Source: DAOVQB01 sp023128935 | Lineage (GTDB): Bacteria > Eisenbacteria > RBG-16-71-46 > CAIMUX01 > WJJG01 | Reading direction: 5' to 3' | Length of the DNA stretch: 11,434 bases | Assembly: GCA_030628905.1 (NCBI GenBank) | Contig: DAOVQB010000144.1 | Location: 1 to 11,434, forward strand | Part shown: piece by piece, positions 1 to 7,343 of the stretch | Layout: every line of letters starts with the position of its first letter | How positions within the stretch are numbered: position 1 is the first letter of the stretch | Notes under the pieces: generated by a model | Told to the model about the DNA's origin: nothing | The model's input: the letters and a program-made list of their open reading frames with translations, nothing else | The model's database searches: none | Made by a program: the position numbers and the translations under genes

Positions 1-377
1 AGAAATTGGAGGAAACGTCAGCAAAACACGCATGGGCGGCCCAGGCGGCGGAGACTATGCTCTGCCACAGTCCAGGTGCCAGCGCGTAAGTGGTTTAGCA
101 GGAATGGCTTAGCGAGGCGCAACCGGATTTTGCGCTAATAGGAGACTTCCTGCGCCAGCATCGACGGAAGCCTTCACGATGCCATGGGATAACGGTTTCG
201 GGCTTGACGATGATCAATTGGCAAGGGCGCAACAGTCAAGTTTTGGGGGATGTGCAAGGCCAGGTGCGGTCCTTATGAGAACGAGCCAATACTTCGATGG
301 CGCAAATGAGATGACCATGGTTGAATTGGCCGAGTGCGTGAGCAAAGCCGACAAGATTATCATGTTTTGGGATCAAC
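1..377. other. Unassigned region upstream of the methyltransferase gene
   Basis: No gene can be assigned here. One + strand frame is open from position 3 to a TAA at 87-89 and reads as an alanine-rich helical tail (for example KHAWAAQAAETM), so it may be the end of a gene entering from the left. The same frame has a second stop at 96-98 and then protein-like sequence (EAQPDFALIGDFLRQH), which could mean a decayed gene. A different frame, open from 179 to 412, overlaps the methyltransferase start by 35 bases and resembles nothing I know. A GCGCAA/TTGCGC hairpin (117-122 with 130-135) with an alternative TTAGCG/CGCTAA pairing around it could act as a terminator, but it has no T-run. Confidence 0.3.
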
Positions 378-944
378 ATGAGTCACGATGTGTTCACAGA
401 TGGTTTCTATGACCGGGTCAAGCCCCGCCTCCACAAGCGCATCGGCCGGGAGCTGCGGCTCGCTCGGCGTGTCCTTGATTTGGGCTGTGGATCGTGCGAT
501 TTGGTCCGGGACTTGTCCCGAACGTATCACCAGCAGGTAACGGGAGTGGACATCTCTTCGGAGAGTTTCCCGAAAGGGAAGCAGTTACAGGAGGGCGTGC
601 GGATTCGCTGCATCAGAAAGGACGCAACGCGCTTGGATTTCCTCAAGGATGGAGCCATAGACGCAGTAGTGACTATGTGGGCGTTGCATGAAATGAAGCG
701 TCCCGAAGCGATCTTGGCCGAAGCCCACCGGATCCTGCGGCCCGGTGGCGAAATGCTCGTCGTGGACTTTCCGCAAGGGTCGCTGGCGCAAGAGCTGTGG
801 AACGAGAACTACTACACCCCGGGGCAGGTGAAGCGGATGTTGCTAAAAAGCGGGTTTGCTGAAGTTCGCGCCAAGCTGATCGCGCGAGAACAGGTTATGT
901 GGATCACCGGACATCGCCCAAGCCTCGAACGCTTAGAACAATGA
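378..944 (+). CDS. Class I SAM-dependent methyltransferase
   Basis: This 188-residue protein has the Rossmann-like fold of class I methyltransferases and should transfer a methyl group from S-adenosylmethionine to an unidentified substrate in the cytoplasm. Motif I is VLDLGCGSCD (residues 32-41), which binds SAM. The acidic ribose-binding residue lies in GVDIS (D58) and the adenine-binding acidic residue is D82 in KDATRLDF. A WALHEMKRPEAIL segment (101-113) and RILRPGGEMLVVDFP (118-132) match the post-motif region of Methyltransf_11/UbiE-like enzymes. The length is at the short end for such stand-alone enzymes, but the domain looks complete. The start gives the expected N-terminus (FTDGFYDRVKPRLH), although the ribosome site (GGGAT) is weak. 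The microprotein gene follows after 40 bases, so the two are probably co-transcribed. The substrate cannot be read from the sequence. Confidence 0.88.
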   Translation: MSHDVFTDGFYDRVKPRLHKRIGRELRLARRVLDLGCGSCDLVRDLSRTYHQQVTGVDISSESFPKGKQLQEGVRIRCIRKDATRLDFLKDGAIDAVVTMWALHEMKRPEAILAEAHRILRPGGEMLVVDFPQGSLAQELWNENYYTPGQVKRMLLKSGFAEVRAKLIAREQVMWITGHRPSLERLEQ

Positions 945-984
945 AGGACATGCGTATACAGGAGTTCTCTGGAAAGGACAGGAC

Positions 985-1101
985 ATGATCGGGAAATCTC
1001 TATTGGGAGTGCTGATTGGGGCCGGAATCGGAACAGCCCTCGGGTATTTCGGGAAGTTTTCTTTCGGAGTGTATCCGCTTACTGCCAATCCATACCGCTA
1101 G
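985..1101 (+). CDS. Short membrane microprotein resembling the N-terminal half of DUF6132
   Basis: This small gene encodes 38 residues: a glycine-rich hydrophobic helix (LLGVLIGAGIGTALGYFGKF) followed by FGVYPLTANPYR and a TAG stop. From memory, DUF6132 proteins are about 60 residues long, with one helix, a Cys-x(4)-Cys-Pro-Leu/Ile-Thr-x-Asn-Pro turn and a second helix. Here the PLTANP turn is kept, but the positions expected to be Cys read Phe and Tyr, and the second helix is missing because the frame stops right after the turn. A purine-rich ribosome site (GGAAAGGACAGG) precedes the ATG. It follows the methyltransferase gene by 40 bases on the same strand. It may be a decayed remnant or a true single-pass microprotein. 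The family match rests on motif recall, not on a search. Confidence 0.55.
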   Translation: MIGKSLLGVLIGAGIGTALGYFGKFSFGVYPLTANPYR

Positions 1102-1508
1102 AAAGATCGAGCGGGCCGCTCGGCCATGAGACGGCCACGGCCCCCACCGCCCATGCCCCTGTTCACACCGGCATCGAGGCGGATTTCAATACGAAAGCGC
1201 TTGAGACATGGGATTTGTCTTGTCCACCGCTGTGCTTCGCCAAAACCTCATCCGGCCGTTCGAGGATGTCTGCGTGGGAAGGCCTTGGATCGAGGGGGGC
1301 CTGAGTGTGGCCACAGGACCGTGCAGCAGATTCCAGGGCGGACATATGGTCCCTAAGGAGAGCACACACTTCGACTGGGGCAACTTCAGTCTAAGGCGAT
1401 AATCAGCAGCACGCGCGCACCTTGTGGCGCCCGGCGGGGGCTGTGCGCGAGTCTGGTTCATGGAGCGCCGGTCTGGCAAAAGGCCACGAAGTCCACTGAC
1501 AACGCCGG
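1102..1508. other. Gene-free stretch between convergent transcription units
   Basis: About 400 bases with no supported gene; the short frames open here on both strands lack ribosome sites and protein-like composition. Two hairpins may help end transcription. CGAGCG/CGCTCG (1108-1113 with 1117-1122, 3-base loop) lies just after the microprotein stop. CGCGCAC/GTGCGCG (1414-1420 with 1443-1449) lies about 60 bases beyond the 3' end of the - strand gene. Neither has a T-tract, so intrinsic terminator function is unproven. Confidence 0.45.
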
Positions 1509-3209
1509 CTACTCCAGTGCGGCAAGGATCTTCGACTGTGTCTGCTCCTCATCGCAGATTCTCCGAAACTCCTCGCGGTCAAGGATCTTGCTGACATAGA
1601 TCTCAGCGGTAACTGGGTAAGCCAGGTAGCGGGTTACTGATTGGAAATCGAGAGTGACGACATCATCGGGTACCCGGTTACCTTCTTGATCAACGATAGT
1701 GGCCACAGGGGACTCCGCGAAGGAAATCATCACTGGTTTCTCTGACCAGCCTAGGAAGACCCAGACCTTAGTACTGTCCCGCCACTCGTCGTTGAAAAGA
1801 GGCACCATGCAGCGCGCATCAGTTCCAATGTCCGGGTCTGATGCAAGGTCTTTGGCCCACCCCTGAAACGCGGTGACATAGGTTTCGGCTTTGCGAGCCA
1901 TATCCCCCGTCGCGCTGAGGTCCGGTTCCATGCCCAATTCACGACTTACCGCAACATAGATGTTCACGGTGGGCGGCCGGCGGCTACCACCAATTGAGGG
2001 TATCTCCAATTGCTTGATGTGTGTCTCGCGAGTCAATGTGAGAATGCCCTTGAAAAGCTCCACGAGCTGCTGCCGATAACCCGGTTCCAATCGCAAGTGC
2101 TCCGCTTCCGGCATTCTCTCCGGGACGACAAAGGGCTCGAGTGCCCATGTCAGGTAGTCATACCAACCGGATGACTCGGTTGGCTCGAGGGAGATATCTC
2201 CTGAGCGAATGCGCTTGATTAGCTCATCGGCTAGGTTGAAACCTGAGGGAATCTGAACCTCATTGAAGAGGCGCTTCGCTAGCTCGGTCTCATGTGCTTG
2301 GGAAGGAGGAAAAAAGTAGACACTATCGTCAGGAGCCATTGTCAGTCCCCGGTCAAGCCCGGCCAATTGTACGTCCAAGGCTGCGTATTCGGGTGGGAAG
2401 GGATTGGTCAGCCTCGAGATGAGGTTCAGATAGGCCTCGTAGATAGATCGTGATCTCTGGTCCGCGTGGAGTGCTCTGACAACATTCGCTATGCCGGTCC
2501 GGCCCTTCAATTCGGTCTGCAACATGCGGTCTTGTCTGAAGATCGCGGTCAGTTCCCCCGACCAGGTGTAGAAACCGATGGGCTTTGATTTCAACTCATT
2601 GTCAAGGAAGCCTGACTCGCAGAGCCGAACCGCCGCTCTTGCAGTACCGGAGAGAGGAACCTCGATGCCGCCCAACTGAGCAGCGGCCAGGACGACCGCA
2701 CCGGCCGTGTCGATCTCACCCGACGCGATTGCATTTGCAACCATCCTCAATAGATGGGCCTTCCCCACGAAATCCCCCGCACCATTCTGAGCCGCCAGTT
2801 CCACGGCGGCGTAGAGGCCGTCGTCGAACTGCTTTGCCTTCTGAGCCAGGATGGAGGCGGATAGGATACCGCTGCGCATGTCGCTGAGTGTGGGCCTAAT
2901 CGGTGCCTCGACCGCCTTTTCCCGGGGAGTTGAAGTGATGTCCCCCTCCCAGAGTAGGGGACCGCGATCCTTGGGGATCTCGAAGCTCAGGACCTGTGTA
3001 CTGAGATCAAGCTGCACACGGTAGCCTCTAGCCTCCACCGTGCGCACCAAGCAGCCAGTATCGGGGACATCCAGCTTGTCTCCATCGGCGCGCGCAGTCT
3101 GGACAAGACCCGGATTCCTGCGGTTCGGCGTCGCGTCATGGTAATTAACTACCGTAGGACCCACTATGAACAGACAGACAGCCGCAAGGGTAAACAGCCA
3201 ACGCAACAT
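1509..3209 (-). CDS. Large predicted exported protein of unknown function
   Basis: This protein of 566 residues begins MLRWLFTLAAVCLFIVGP, a short positive end followed by a hydrophobic core, which reads as a Sec signal peptide; an ARA-D site near residue 41 could be the cleavage point. The frame is open 15 codons further upstream, but this ATG is preferred because GGAGGA sits 7 bases before it and it begins the signal peptide. The rest is soluble: an alanine-rich helical part (about 110-200), a central block with GWYDYLTWALEPF and FKGILTLTRETHIKQLE (about 360-415), and a C-terminal part rich in beta-type sequence (VWVFLGWSEKPVMISF). There is no CxxCH heme motif or protease triad that I can see. 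I do not recognise the family. It stands alone, divergent from the sugar operon and convergent with the methyltransferase unit. Confidence 0.8.
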   Translation of the reverse strand: MLRWLFTLAAVCLFIVGPTVVNYHDATPNRRNPGLVQTARADGDKLDVPDTGCLVRTVEARGYRVQLDLSTQVLSFEIPKDRGPLLWEGDITSTPREKAVEAPIRPTLSDMRSGILSASILAQKAKQFDDGLYAAVELAAQNGAGDFVGKAHLLRMVANAIASGEIDTAGAVVLAAAQLGGIEVPLSGTARAAVRLCESGFLDNELKSKPIGFYTWSGELTAIFRQDRMLQTELKGRTGIANVVRALHADQRSRSIYEAYLNLISRLTNPFPPEYAALDVQLAGLDRGLTMAPDDSVYFFPPSQAHETELAKRLFNEVQIPSGFNLADELIKRIRSGDISLEPTESSGWYDYLTWALEPFVVPERMPEAEHLRLEPGYRQQLVELFKGILTLTRETHIKQLEIPSIGGSRRPPTVNIYVAVSRELGMEPDLSATGDMARKAETYVTAFQGWAKDLASDPDIGTDARCMVPLFNDEWRDSTKVWVFLGWSEKPVMISFAESPVATIVDQEGNRVPDDVVTLDFQSVTRYLAYPVTAEIYVSKILDREEFRRICDEEQTQSKILAALE

Positions 3210-3343
3210 GGCGTAGTCCTCCACTCCCGGGTGGGGTACATCTGCTACCGGCAACCACTGCCGCCAACGCTAACCGCGGTCAGAGCCGCAGAGCAAGAAG
3301 GACTGCATAGCAGCCTGGGGGGGTGGATTTTTGACCTCCTCGC

Positions 3344-3372
3344 TTGCCGGCTGGGGGAACCTCTTCTATACT
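3344..3372 (+). promoter_or_regulatory. Probable sigma-70-type promoter of the sugar operon
   Basis: TTGCCG (3344-3349) and TATACT (3367-3372) are separated by 17 bases, matching the -35 and -10 consensus at four and five of six positions. This is the best such pair in the divergent gap and lies about 95 bases upstream of the dehydrogenase start, leaving a short leader that ends in a purine-rich ribosome site (GGAGGAGGGAGGAG). A second TTGACC at 3331-3336 is too far from the -10 to pair with it. Confidence 0.5.
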
Positions 3373-3467
3373 TCCCGGTTCTCCCAAATGAGCCACTGGC
3401 GCAGCTGGAGGAGCCGGTAGTAAGCAGACGGACCTGGCCGTAGGCGGAGGAGGGAGGAGCCTGGGAC

Positions 3468-4541
3468 ATGACAAAAGAACTTGGTTTTGCTCTGATCGGC
3501 GCCGGCAAGATTACAAATAAGCATATCCACGTGCTGAACAACCTACCTGGAGCATACATTGTAAGTATCTTCGACCTGAATCAGGAGCGGGCCCAAGCAC
3601 AGGCAGCCAAGGCTCCTGGGGCGGTGGCCTTCCCGAGCATGGAGGAAGCGCTGGCCGCGCCCGGCGTCGAGATCGTCACGATTTGCACGCCCAGTGGCAC
3701 ACATGCCGAGTTGGGCATCAAGGCCGCGCAGGCGGGCAAGCACGTCATCGTGGAGAAGCCGATGGCCTTGACACTGGATGAGGCCGACTGCCTGATCGAT
3801 GCTTGCGACCAAGCCGGCGTGAAGCTGTTCGTCGTAAAACAGAACCGCTACAACAGGCCTGTTCTGGCCGCTCGCCGCGCATTGGAGGAGGGTCGCTTGG
3901 GAAGCCTCTTCATGGGAGGCGTGCGCGTCCTCTGGCACCGCGATCAGGCCTACTACGATGCCGAGCCCTGGCGCGGGACCTGGTCAGAGGACGGAGGCGT
4001 CTGTACGAATCAGGCCAGCCACCACATCGACCTGCTGCTCTGGTTCATGGGCGAGCCGATCAGCGTCTTCGCAACAAGCTCCACTCAGATGCACGAGATC
4101 GAGACCGAAGATACCGCCACGGTGCTGATCAAGTTTCGCCACGGGGCCACCGGCACCGTGCAGGCAACCACATGTGTGCAGCCACGAGACCTCGAGGGTT
4201 CGCTGTCCCTCTTCGGCACCAAGGGCACCATTGAGATCGGCGGCTTCGCCGCCAATAAGCTCCGCACCTGGATGCTTGCAGATGAATCACCCGACGACAA
4301 ACGGATCTTGGAGGAATGGGGAGCAAACCCCGACCAGTTCGCATACAACCATGCTGAGTTCTACAAGAACGCACTGAACAGCATCTCCGGAAGCCAGCGG
4401 GCCTTGATCGACGGCATCGAGGGGCGACGCAGCCTGGAGGTCATCCACGCAATCTACGAGTCAATCGAAACAGGCCGAGAGGTGACGCTGCGCTTTGAGC
4501 CGCGCAGATGCCGCCTCGGAGCGAACCGCAAAAGGGGATGA
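3468..4541 (+). CDS. wlbA: WlbA-type Gfo/Idh/MocA sugar-nucleotide dehydrogenase
   Basis: Predicted NAD-dependent dehydrogenase of 357 residues that oxidises the C3 hydroxyl of a UDP-N-acetylhexosaminuronate (UDP-GlcNAcA in characterised relatives), giving the 3-keto sugar for transamination in the cytoplasm. The N-terminal Rossmann fold has GAGKI (11-15). CTPSGTHAEL (73-82) and EKPM (96-99, with the catalytic-site Lys97) are hallmarks of the Gfo/Idh/MocA family. The C-terminal domain has FVVKQNRYNRP (121-131), YYDAEPWRGTWSEDGG (162-177) and NQASHHIDLL (181-190), with His185 and Asp188 at the active site; from memory these follow Bordetella WlbA closely. The length fits the roughly 350-residue WlbA type rather than the shorter WbpB type. 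The aminotransferase gene starts 3 bases after the stop, which supports the assignment. The last dozen residues (RRCRLGANRKRG) are basic and look like a lineage-specific tail. The substrate is inferred, not shown. Confidence 0.85.
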   Translation: MTKELGFALIGAGKITNKHIHVLNNLPGAYIVSIFDLNQERAQAQAAKAPGAVAFPSMEEALAAPGVEIVTICTPSGTHAELGIKAAQAGKHVIVEKPMALTLDEADCLIDACDQAGVKLFVVKQNRYNRPVLAARRALEEGRLGSLFMGGVRVLWHRDQAYYDAEPWRGTWSEDGGVCTNQASHHIDLLLWFMGEPISVFATSSTQMHEIETEDTATVLIKFRHGATGTVQATTCVQPRDLEGSLSLFGTKGTIEIGGFAANKLRTWMLADESPDDKRILEEWGANPDQFAYNHAEFYKNALNSISGSQRALIDGIEGRRSLEVIHAIYESIETGREVTLRFEPRRCRLGANRKRG

Positions 4542-4544
4542 GAA

Positions 4545-5654
4545 ATGGCGATCCCGCTAGTTGACCTGAAGGCACAGTATCGAAGCATCAAAGAGCAAAT
4601 TGACGCGGCCATCACCGAGATCCTCGAAAACACCAGCTTCATCGGAGGCAAGCCGGTGAGCGATTTCGAGAAGGACTTTGCCACGTACTGCGAAGCCAAC
4701 TACGCCGTGGGCACGGCCTCCGGGACAGCCGCGCTGCATCTGGCGCTCTGTGCAGCTGATATCAAGGCGGGCGATGAAGTCATCACGGTTTCGCAGACCT
4801 TCATCGCCACTGCGGAGGTTGTCAAGCTCTGTGGTGCCGCTGTGCGCATGGTCGACATCGATCCGCAGAGCTACTGCATGGATCCGGATGCCCTTGAAGA
4901 TGCGATCACCGACAGGACCCGCGCAATCATCCCCGTCCATCTCTACGGCCATCCCGCGGACATGGACCCGATTCTGAAGATCGCCGGGAAACACGGTATC
5001 ACCGTAATTGAGGATTCGGCGCAGGCCCACGGTGCCCGCTACAACGGCCGTCGCGCCGGTAGTATCGCCGAGATCGCCACATTCAGCTTCTATCCAGGCA
5101 AAAACCTTGGCGCATACGGCGACGCCGGTGCACTCACCCTCTCTGGCAAGGAGACGGCGGATAAAGTGACCATGCTTGCCAACCACGGCCGCTGGCTCAA
5201 ATACAAACACCTGATCGAGGGTTTCAACTACCGCCTCGATGCCATCCAAGCGGCTGTCCTGAGCGTTAAACTCAGGCACATTGAGGAGTGGACTGAGAAG
5301 CGCCGGCAAGTTGCAGCCCGCTACGACGAGTTGCTGGCCGACTTGGAGGAAGTCACCCTCCCGAAACCGAAGGCAAATGTCGAACATGTGTATCATCTCT
5401 ATGTTGTGCAGGTTCCAAACCGCGACAAGGTCACCGAGTACCTCCGCGAGCATGGGGTGATGGCGCAGCTCCACTACCCCATCCCGCTCCATCTGCAGCC
5501 CGCTTACGAACACTTGGGTATGAAACCGGGTTCACTCCCGGCTACCGAAACGCTGGCAGACCGATGCATTTCTCTGCCGACCTTCCCCGAGCTTACGGAG
5601 GAACAGATCAGCACGGTTGCCAAGACTCTGAAGGCAGCCATGGTCAATGCCTAG
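4545..5654 (+). CDS. DegT/DnrJ/EryC1 PLP-dependent sugar aminotransferase
   Basis: This 369-residue fold-type I aminotransferase should transfer an amino group, usually from glutamate, to a 3-keto nucleotide sugar, as WbpE/WlbC do after WbpB/WlbA. The start MAIPLVDLKAQYRSIKEQID is typical of the family. GTASGTAALHLAL (56-68) forms the phosphate and cofactor region, and IEDSAQAHGA (155-164) carries the Asp157 that contacts the PLP ring nitrogen. FSFYPGKNLGAYGDAGA (180-196) places the Schiff-base lysine at Lys186, and GFNYRLDAIQAAVL (226-239) is the conserved dimer and substrate segment. All key residues are present and the length is normal. Close linkage to the WlbA-like gene supports a 3-amino sugar product such as a 2,3-diamino-2,3-dideoxyuronate. 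The acetyltransferase and epimerase that usually follow are absent from the window. Another 3- or 4-keto sugar substrate remains possible. Confidence 0.92.
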   Translation: MAIPLVDLKAQYRSIKEQIDAAITEILENTSFIGGKPVSDFEKDFATYCEANYAVGTASGTAALHLALCAADIKAGDEVITVSQTFIATAEVVKLCGAAVRMVDIDPQSYCMDPDALEDAITDRTRAIIPVHLYGHPADMDPILKIAGKHGITVIEDSAQAHGARYNGRRAGSIAEIATFSFYPGKNLGAYGDAGALTLSGKETADKVTMLANHGRWLKYKHLIEGFNYRLDAIQAAVLSVKLRHIEEWTEKRRQVAARYDELLADLEEVTLPKPKANVEHVYHLYVVQVPNRDKVTEYLREHGVMAQLHYPIPLHLQPAYEHLGMKPGSLPATETLADRCISLPTFPELTEEQISTVAKTLKAAMVNA

Positions 5655-6267
5655 GGAGCGCCCAGGGGCACATGCCCGCGGGCGCTCACGCCAAGCGGGC
5701 GGTCCGCGCGGCAGGAATCGATGGGTTGTTCGACGCCATGACCGGGAGCGCTCGGCACAGGATCTTCATGACGAAGGACCGTACGTCATCCTCGACAACA
5801 TCCGGAGCGCCTTTAACGTCGGGTCCATCTTCCGAACCTGCGAGGCTGCTGCCGTCCGCCATCTATATCTATGTGGGATCACCGCCCATCCGCCAAATCC
5901 CAGGGTCCTGAAAACATCTCTCGGCACCGAAGAGACGCTGCCGTGCGACCATATCCTCTCAACAGCTGAGGCAGTGGAGGCGGTGCGGCAGAGGGGAGCA
6001 AGCATCTTCGCCGTGGAACTCACCGACCGTAGCATGCCGTATACGGAGATCGACTACCCCGAGCAGACCGCTCTGATCTTTGGTCATGAAGTCAGTGGCG
6101 TCTCGGTCCCGATCCTTGAGATGTCGGATCAGGTGATCGAGATCCCGATGCTGGGGAGAAAGAACTCACTGAACGTGGCCACCAGCGTGGGTGTGATCCT
6201 CTTTGAACTGCTCAGGCAGCGGTCGGAGAAGGTGTCAACCGGCTCAGGTACGGTGCGCAACGGGTAA
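5647..6267 (+). CDS. SpoU/TrmH-family RNA 2'-O-ribose methyltransferase
   Basis: This 206-residue protein belongs to the SPOUT superfamily, whose members use SAM to methylate the 2'-O of a ribose in rRNA or tRNA through a trefoil-knot fold. Motif 1 is NIRSAFNVGSIFRTCEA (51-67), with Asn57 and the catalytic Arg63. Motif 2 is ALIFGHEVSGVS (142-153), with Glu148. Motif 3 is IPMLGRKNSLNVATSVGV (166-183), with the Ser-Leu-Asn that binds SAM and the substrate. The first 40 residues are rich in Arg and Gly and look unstructured; the ATG at 5647 is the only standard start before motif 1 that I found in this frame. It overlaps the aminotransferase stop by 8 bases, so its translation may be coupled to that gene. 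The link to sugar synthesis is probably only co-transcription. The exact RNA target cannot be read from the sequence. Confidence 0.87.
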   Translation: MPRERPGAHARGRSRQAGGPRGRNRWVVRRHDRERSAQDLHDEGPYVILDNIRSAFNVGSIFRTCEAAAVRHLYLCGITAHPPNPRVLKTSLGTEETLPCDHILSTAEAVEAVRQRGASIFAVELTDRSMPYTEIDYPEQTALIFGHEVSGVSVPILEMSDQVIEIPMLGRKNSLNVATSVGVILFELLRQRSEKVSTGSGTVRNG

Positions 6268-6275
6268 GCCGTTGC

Positions 6276-6413
6276 GGCCGCGGATCGACGGCGATGACCA
6301 GCCTACGGTTCGGGCCGCGGATCGACGGCGATGACCAGCCTACGGTTCGGGCCGCGGATCGACGGCGATGACTAGCCTACGGTTCGGGCCGCGGATCGAC
6401 GGCGATGACTAGC
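6276..6413. repeat. 37-bp tandem repeat array copying the 3' end of the PP2C gene
   Basis: Three complete 37-bp units, 6303-6339, 6340-6376 and 6377-6413, follow each other without spacers, and a partial unit precedes them (about 6276-6302). The units differ at only one visible position (ACCAGC versus ACTAGC). On the - strand each unit reads LVIAVDPRPEP and a TAG stop, closely resembling the true end of the adjacent phosphatase (SAIAIRLRPEP and TAG at 6424-6426). The array therefore looks like duplicated copies of a PP2C gene tail, lying just past the stop codon in the shared 3' region of two convergent genes. Confidence 0.9.
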
Positions 6414-6423
6414 TTGAGAGGCC

Positions 6424-7317
6424 CTACGGTTCCGGCCGCAGACGGATCGCGATCGCACTTACGTTGTCCGGGCTGCCCCTCTCATTGGCCAGATCAAGCA
6501 GCTGTTGGGCAACCACCTGCATATCGTTCTTTACAGCTGCAGCGGCCGCCCTTTCCTTGTCCTTCCGATGTGGCACAGGTTGCAGAAACGCCTCGAGGAT
6601 CTCGCGCTCATTCAAGACTCGCAAAAGGCCATCGGAACAGAGCAGGAAGATTTCTTCCTCGTCGATGAGGGCCGAGCGCTCAATCTGTGGATCCAGCGGC
6701 TGCCCCAGTCCCACGGCCTGCGTCAGTGCGTGGCTGGCACGGTGATTCCGGGCCTCTTCGGGGGTCAGCACACCTCCCTTCACCAGCTGAGCAGCGATGT
6801 TGTGATCCTTGCTCCACTGCTCTATGGAGCCCTTTGCGGGTGAGATGCGATAGCAGCGGGAGTCTCCAACGTGACAGAGGTGTAGCGCGGTGCCCGCGAG
6901 CGCAAGCAATGTGCAAGTGCTGCCCATCCCTCGAAGATCGAGCCGCCCGGCCCACGCGAAGACATCGGAGTCGCACTTGTTCAGAAGATCTCGCAGGAAC
7001 GCCGGCGGGTCGGTCGCCTCAGCCTGCTCCATGGCATCAGCTACCGTTTCGATAATCTGATGACTGGCCTGCGCTCCGCCGGGAGGCCCACCCATCCCGT
7101 CCGCAACGAGCGCCAGAAAGTCGATCCGAGTGTTTCGCGCTGAGTTGGAATTGTCGTGGACTGGAAGAGTGGCTTCCCTGCAGGCGCTGCCAGTCGACCC
7201 ATCCGGATCGGGAAGCCGTAGCGCCACATCAGGTAACCATACGAAGACTGAATCTTGGTTGTCTGGACGCGTGGTACCCCTATCGCAGATCGCCCCCCAC
7301 TCTATGATCTTGCCCAT
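6424..7317 (-). CDS. PP2C-type serine/threonine protein phosphatase
   Basis: This 297-residue cytoplasmic enzyme should remove phosphate from Ser/Thr residues using two metal ions. All PP2C motifs are present in order: RPDNQD (17-22), LVADGMGG (70-77, metal-binding Asp73 and Gly74), GMGSTCTLL (130-138), CHVGDSRCY (148-156), KDH (170-172), LLCSDGL (225-231, Asp229) and GSPDNVSAI (281-289, Asp284). It is a single-domain enzyme like PrpC/Stp1, with an extra loop of about 30 residues (35-65) between the first two motifs. No membrane segment is seen, and no partner kinase is encoded in the window. The start is the first ATG after an in-frame stop; its ribosome site (AGGAG) is unusually far, about 17 bases upstream. 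The acidic protein gene lies 26 bases upstream on the same strand. The stop codon abuts tandem copies of the gene's own tail. Confidence 0.93.
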   Translation of the reverse strand: MGKIIEWGAICDRGTTRPDNQDSVFVWLPDVALRLPDPDGSTGSACREATLPVHDNSNSARNTRIDFLALVADGMGGPPGGAQASHQIIETVADAMEQAEATDPPAFLRDLLNKCDSDVFAWAGRLDLRGMGSTCTLLALAGTALHLCHVGDSRCYRISPAKGSIEQWSKDHNIAAQLVKGGVLTPEEARNHRASHALTQAVGLGQPLDPQIERSALIDEEEIFLLCSDGLLRVLNEREILEAFLQPVPHRKDKERAAAAAVKNDMQVVAQQLLDLANERGSPDNVSAIAIRLRPEP

Positions 7318-7343
7318 ACCGGATTTCTCAGCTTTCTCCTGAA

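Noticed and set aside
1208..1402. 64-codon + strand frame in the gap after the microprotein
   Set aside because: No ribosome site, no recognisable motif and unremarkable composition; several frames are open by chance here.
4557..5513. 318-codon - strand frame opposite the aminotransferase gene
   Set aside because: The + strand protein has every aminotransferase motif; the antisense frame matches no family and reflects GC-rich codon bias.
6276..6413. CRISPR-like array of 37-bp repeats
   Set aside because: The units are directly joined with no spacers and resemble a neighbouring gene's tail, so this is a tandem duplication.
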